Assembly (NCBI GenBank): GCA_030761205.1
Contig: JAULJL010000039.1
Span: 4,412,001-4,476,000 of the forward strand
Direction: 5' to 3'
DNA: 64,000 bases
Origin: Fremontodendron californicum
Lineage: Eukaryota; Streptophyta; Magnoliopsida; Malvales; Malvaceae
A model generated the notes under the pieces. The model searched no databases. It saw nothing but the letters and a program-made list of their open reading frames with translations, and was not told where the DNA came from. Positions within the stretch are counted from its first letter, which is position 1. Each line of letters opens with the position of its first letter. The position numbers and the translations under genes are program-made. Positions 61,701-64,000 of the stretch are shown here, piece after piece.

Positions 61701-63676
61701 AAAAAATATGAGAGATATATAGTACGAGTATAAAATGAAGAATTCTTTAAGCTAAGGATTTGAGTACGAAGCTCTATCTTTTCAAACATGTTGTAGTATC
61801 ATTCTATCCAAACTCACCACATCAAAGATGACAGTACTAAGCCCCAAACAAAATCATCAAACAAAATCATGTTTTCTCTCAGCCAAACTTCCTTTCCAAG
61901 CATACAGAAAACAGATCACTGTAAGCTGATTCATTCAAGCTACTCATAAAAAATATACTGGATAAAGGTCCTATTACAAAATGAATTAAAAGAAGGTTCA
62001 CCATCCCTTCACCATTATTGAAGACGCATCAGTTAACAATAATCAGTTTTCTCCCAAAAAATTATTGAGGACCACAAAGAATTATGTAGGTGATAAAATC
62101 GCTCGTCCACAAAATAAAACAAACTCACAAACTCTTAAAAAATAGATCATAAGTTCTTATCAAGGATGACAAACAACTTTGTTAGAATTTTTTATTGTGC
62201 ATTTGATTTGACATTCAATAAAGCAATGTTATGTCAACAAATATCTATAGCTTCTCCTTGCAAAAAATTCAACCCAATTACCAACATTTCTTCAAAGGAA
62301 AATCCGCAAACATTAATTGAAAAAGATGGCTATTAATATGGTTTTCTGTTCAATTACAATATACAACAAAACTAAACTTATTGGCTAAATCAGAAGTGTC
62401 TAGTTGTGCAACATTATGCTTGGATCTTTCCCAGGTAGTTGCGACTCTTTCGCAAATCAAAAGTTGATGGAAATCTCAAATGTCTCGTAAGGGCAGAAAG
62501 AGACAATGAACAGAATCTACGCGCATTAAACAATCTCAATGATGTACCTGTTCTAAATTAATTCTGTATAGATCTGGAGATGAAGCAGCACAAAGCAAGT
62601 CACAAGACCAGCAATCATATGCAGTATCCCTTCCCATCCTGTCAAGCATCAGATGGACAAGACAACGTCGTTCAAAACTTGTATAATTTGTTAACTAGTC
62701 AGTCAATACCATGTGTGGTAAAGGTCTAAGCAAATACGCAAACATCTGGAACAACAACTAGATTCTTCTGCAAGAATGACAAGTATAGACAAACATAAAA
62801 GGGAAGAGATTTATAATTAAGGGAAACTCTTCTGAATATGATCCAATAGTTAGCAATTGCCATGCATAAGTAAAGGTCAAAGAAGATACATATATCCTGA
62901 ACAATAAATAACCACAACTTCTTCTGTAAGGATAATGAGTGTAGAAGTATAGAAAGGAAGAGAATTGCAATTGCAGAGACCCTTTTGGGTAGTATAAAAT
63001 CAAATTCTTATTCAGGAATCAGTACTGAAAGACATTGAGCAAAGAAAACATTATGTACATTGGGAGGGTAAATTACAGTCTTAACCTTTTAAGTTGGTTG
63101 TGTTTGAATTCCTAATCTTTAAATTGTTCCGGTTGAATCTTCAACCTTATTATGGTTGCAACTTTGATCCCATAAATTTGGTCAATCAAGACCAACAGAT
63201 TTTCACAAGAATGACACGTCAAAACCTAATTGGCACTGTTTCTATCATTTTTCTTTTTCTTTATTTTTTCCTTTCCTTTCCTTTCCTTCTCATTTCTATT
63301 TTTCTTTCTTTTTTCTCTTTCGTTCCCATTGGTGCAGAAGGGGAAAAGGAGGGGGTAGATTCCATTAGAAAAAAAAAATCAAATAAAAAAAATGGAAATA
63401 ATAATAAAATTGGAGTACCAACAAGTTGTGCCAAGAGCTAATTATAAAATCTTTTAATCACTAAAACTCAACCATTGATCTAGAATGACAAAGTGTCAGC
63501 AATATATGGTACATGACACTAAATTTAATCCCAAAAACAAACAGAGCAAAAGCATAAAGTAAAGCACTATGAAACCTTGGAATCCGCAGACTGTAGTGCT
63601 TCCCATATTTTGCATGTAGATTAACAGAACGATCAGCACATAGGAATGCAAGTTTTGAATAGTCATCGGCCAATAC
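55255..63676 (-). CDS. NOL10: Nucleolar protein 10 / Enp2 homologue, N-terminus beyond right edge (13 exons in window)
   Basis: NOL10/Enp2 is a nucleolar WD-repeat protein of the small-subunit processome needed for 18S rRNA maturation. Exons, 5' to 3' on the minus strand: 63676-63576, 62638-62548, 61442-61384, 61275-61155, 60735-60667, 60566-60514, 60364-60256, 58858-58688, 58573-58415, 58083-57991, 56723-56532, 56027-55816, 55651-55255. They join in frame to 608 residues, and the family's usual length (about 700) implies some 85 residues are off the window. The WD40 part includes DDYSKLAFLCADRSVNLHAK, AYDCWSCDLLCAASSPDLYR, KLHGLVACGGEDGAVECFD, IWDPET and GEGMTSIEPTAGAINDICVF. The NUC153-type motif FKDDRFAQMFENK is in exon 56723-56532. 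A Lys-rich stretch follows, and the tail is GRGGGRGGGR-type RGG repeats (55258-55362), an RNA-binding and nucleolar signature. All seen junctions are GT-AG. Confidence 0.95.
55258..55362 (-). repeat. RGG-box coding repeat
   Basis: Repeated GGTGGTCGCGGT-like 12-bp units encode GRGGGRGG tandem repeats at the end of the NOL10 homologue. As an in-frame minisatellite its copy number may vary between individuals. Confidence 0.85.
55727..55781. repeat. (AT)n microsatellite in last NOL10 intron
   Basis: About 27 uninterrupted AT units lie in the 164-bp intron 55652-55815. They make up about a third of that intron. Confidence 0.98.
59253..59400 (-). mobile_element. SINE-like copy in NOL10 intron
   Basis: On the minus strand AGTGGCAATTAGAACTTCAG precedes GATCTCGAGTTCAAATC (B-box-like), then CTCTCATTGTAGAG and CATATGTACCCAAAAC. 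The order of words matches 41611-41740. The B box and internal layout point to a tRNA-derived SINE. Confidence 0.45.
61640..61690. repeat. (GGAAA)n-like purine tract in NOL10 intron
   Basis: Repeated AAGGGAAGGG and AAAGGAAAGG units at about 61641-61684, non-coding. Confidence 0.7.
63060..63440. other. Probable dispersed-repeat insertion in NOL10 intron
   Basis: GGGAGGGTAAATTACAGTCTTAACC at about 63061 has the look of plant repeat termini that start GGGTAAATTACA. A pyrimidine-rich block (63230-63325) follows. No inverted end or target duplication was fixed, so this is a suspicion. Confidence 0.3.
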
Positions 63677-64000
63677 CTATACAAATAGCAAAATACCAAA
63701 TCAAAATGTACCACATAGCATGAGAAAATTGTGAACAAGGGTAAGGAGATATTTATATTTTGATAAGAATGTAAATTAGGTGTTCTGATATGAGTTTCAG
63801 CACTTAAAGTTTGAAAGAAGGAACCCACTGAAACTCAGGAAAAGAAAGAGAGAAAAAACAGAATTGTATTACAAAAGAGATGGATCAACAAATTAGAAGA
63901 AAAAACATTTGATTAACAAGATACTGAAGATACAACAGTGATTCAAACATTGAACCATATGACAACTTATAAAAAATTAAACAATTGCCAAGAAAACCTT

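Overview
This is nuclear DNA of a flowering plant, most likely a eudicot. It is AT-rich, has spliced genes with GT-AG introns, carries plant-type LTR retrotransposons and MITEs, and encodes a chloroplast methionine-biosynthesis enzyme. The species cannot be named from the sequence alone. There are two zones: nested retrotransposons (1 to about 33.5 kb) and a small gene island (35.7 to 64 kb).

Retrotransposon zone. Positions 1-13599 hold most of a large Ty3/gypsy element of the Tat/Ogre type (called E1, + strand). Its LTRs are about 4.6 kb, and its 5' LTR is cut by the window edge. It has a PBS, a gag gene with one in-frame TGA, no pol, long minisatellites and a polypurine tract. The 1068 bp of LTR that can be compared differ by one base, so E1 is very young. 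E1 sits 77 bp inside an older minus-strand element (E3, LTR 13677-15479, PBS 13651-13672). E3 in turn interrupts the gag-protease region of a decayed minus-strand Ty1/copia element (E4, 15480-17148). From 17.2 to 22.6 kb there are GC-rich tandem and dispersed repeats of unknown class and one unrecognised exon-like fragment. From 22.66 to about 33.37 kb lies a decayed relative of E1 (E2, + strand): an integrase pseudogene, its 3' tail with minisatellites, a polypurine tract and a truncated 3' LTR. E2 is interrupted by a 4.6 kb solo LTR of the same superfamily in the opposite orientation (24413-29000).

Gene island. (1) Cystathionine beta-lyase (35774-44200, +) has 13 exons, a plastid transit peptide and a PLP fold-type I enzyme domain. 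Its introns hold two hAT-like MITE families, a GCGCCT-rich inverted-repeat element and a SINE-like copy. (2) A plant-specific protein of unknown function with the TIGR01589/A_thal_3526 domain (46592-50977, -) has five coding exons and a spliced 5' UTR, and is convergent with the first gene. (3) A nucleolar protein 10/Enp2 homologue (55255-63676, -) has 13 exons in the window. Its N-terminus lies beyond the right edge and its C-terminus is an RGG-rich tail. The three genes act in unrelated processes (methionine synthesis, unknown, ribosome biogenesis) and there is no sign of a pathway cluster.

I did not find a clear new gene system. The most unusual items are the young pol-less element with very large LTRs and internal minisatellites, a rearranged junction at 33.37-33.45 kb that reuses pieces from 22.6 kb, and the missing AG acceptor at intron 2 of the cystathionine beta-lyase gene.
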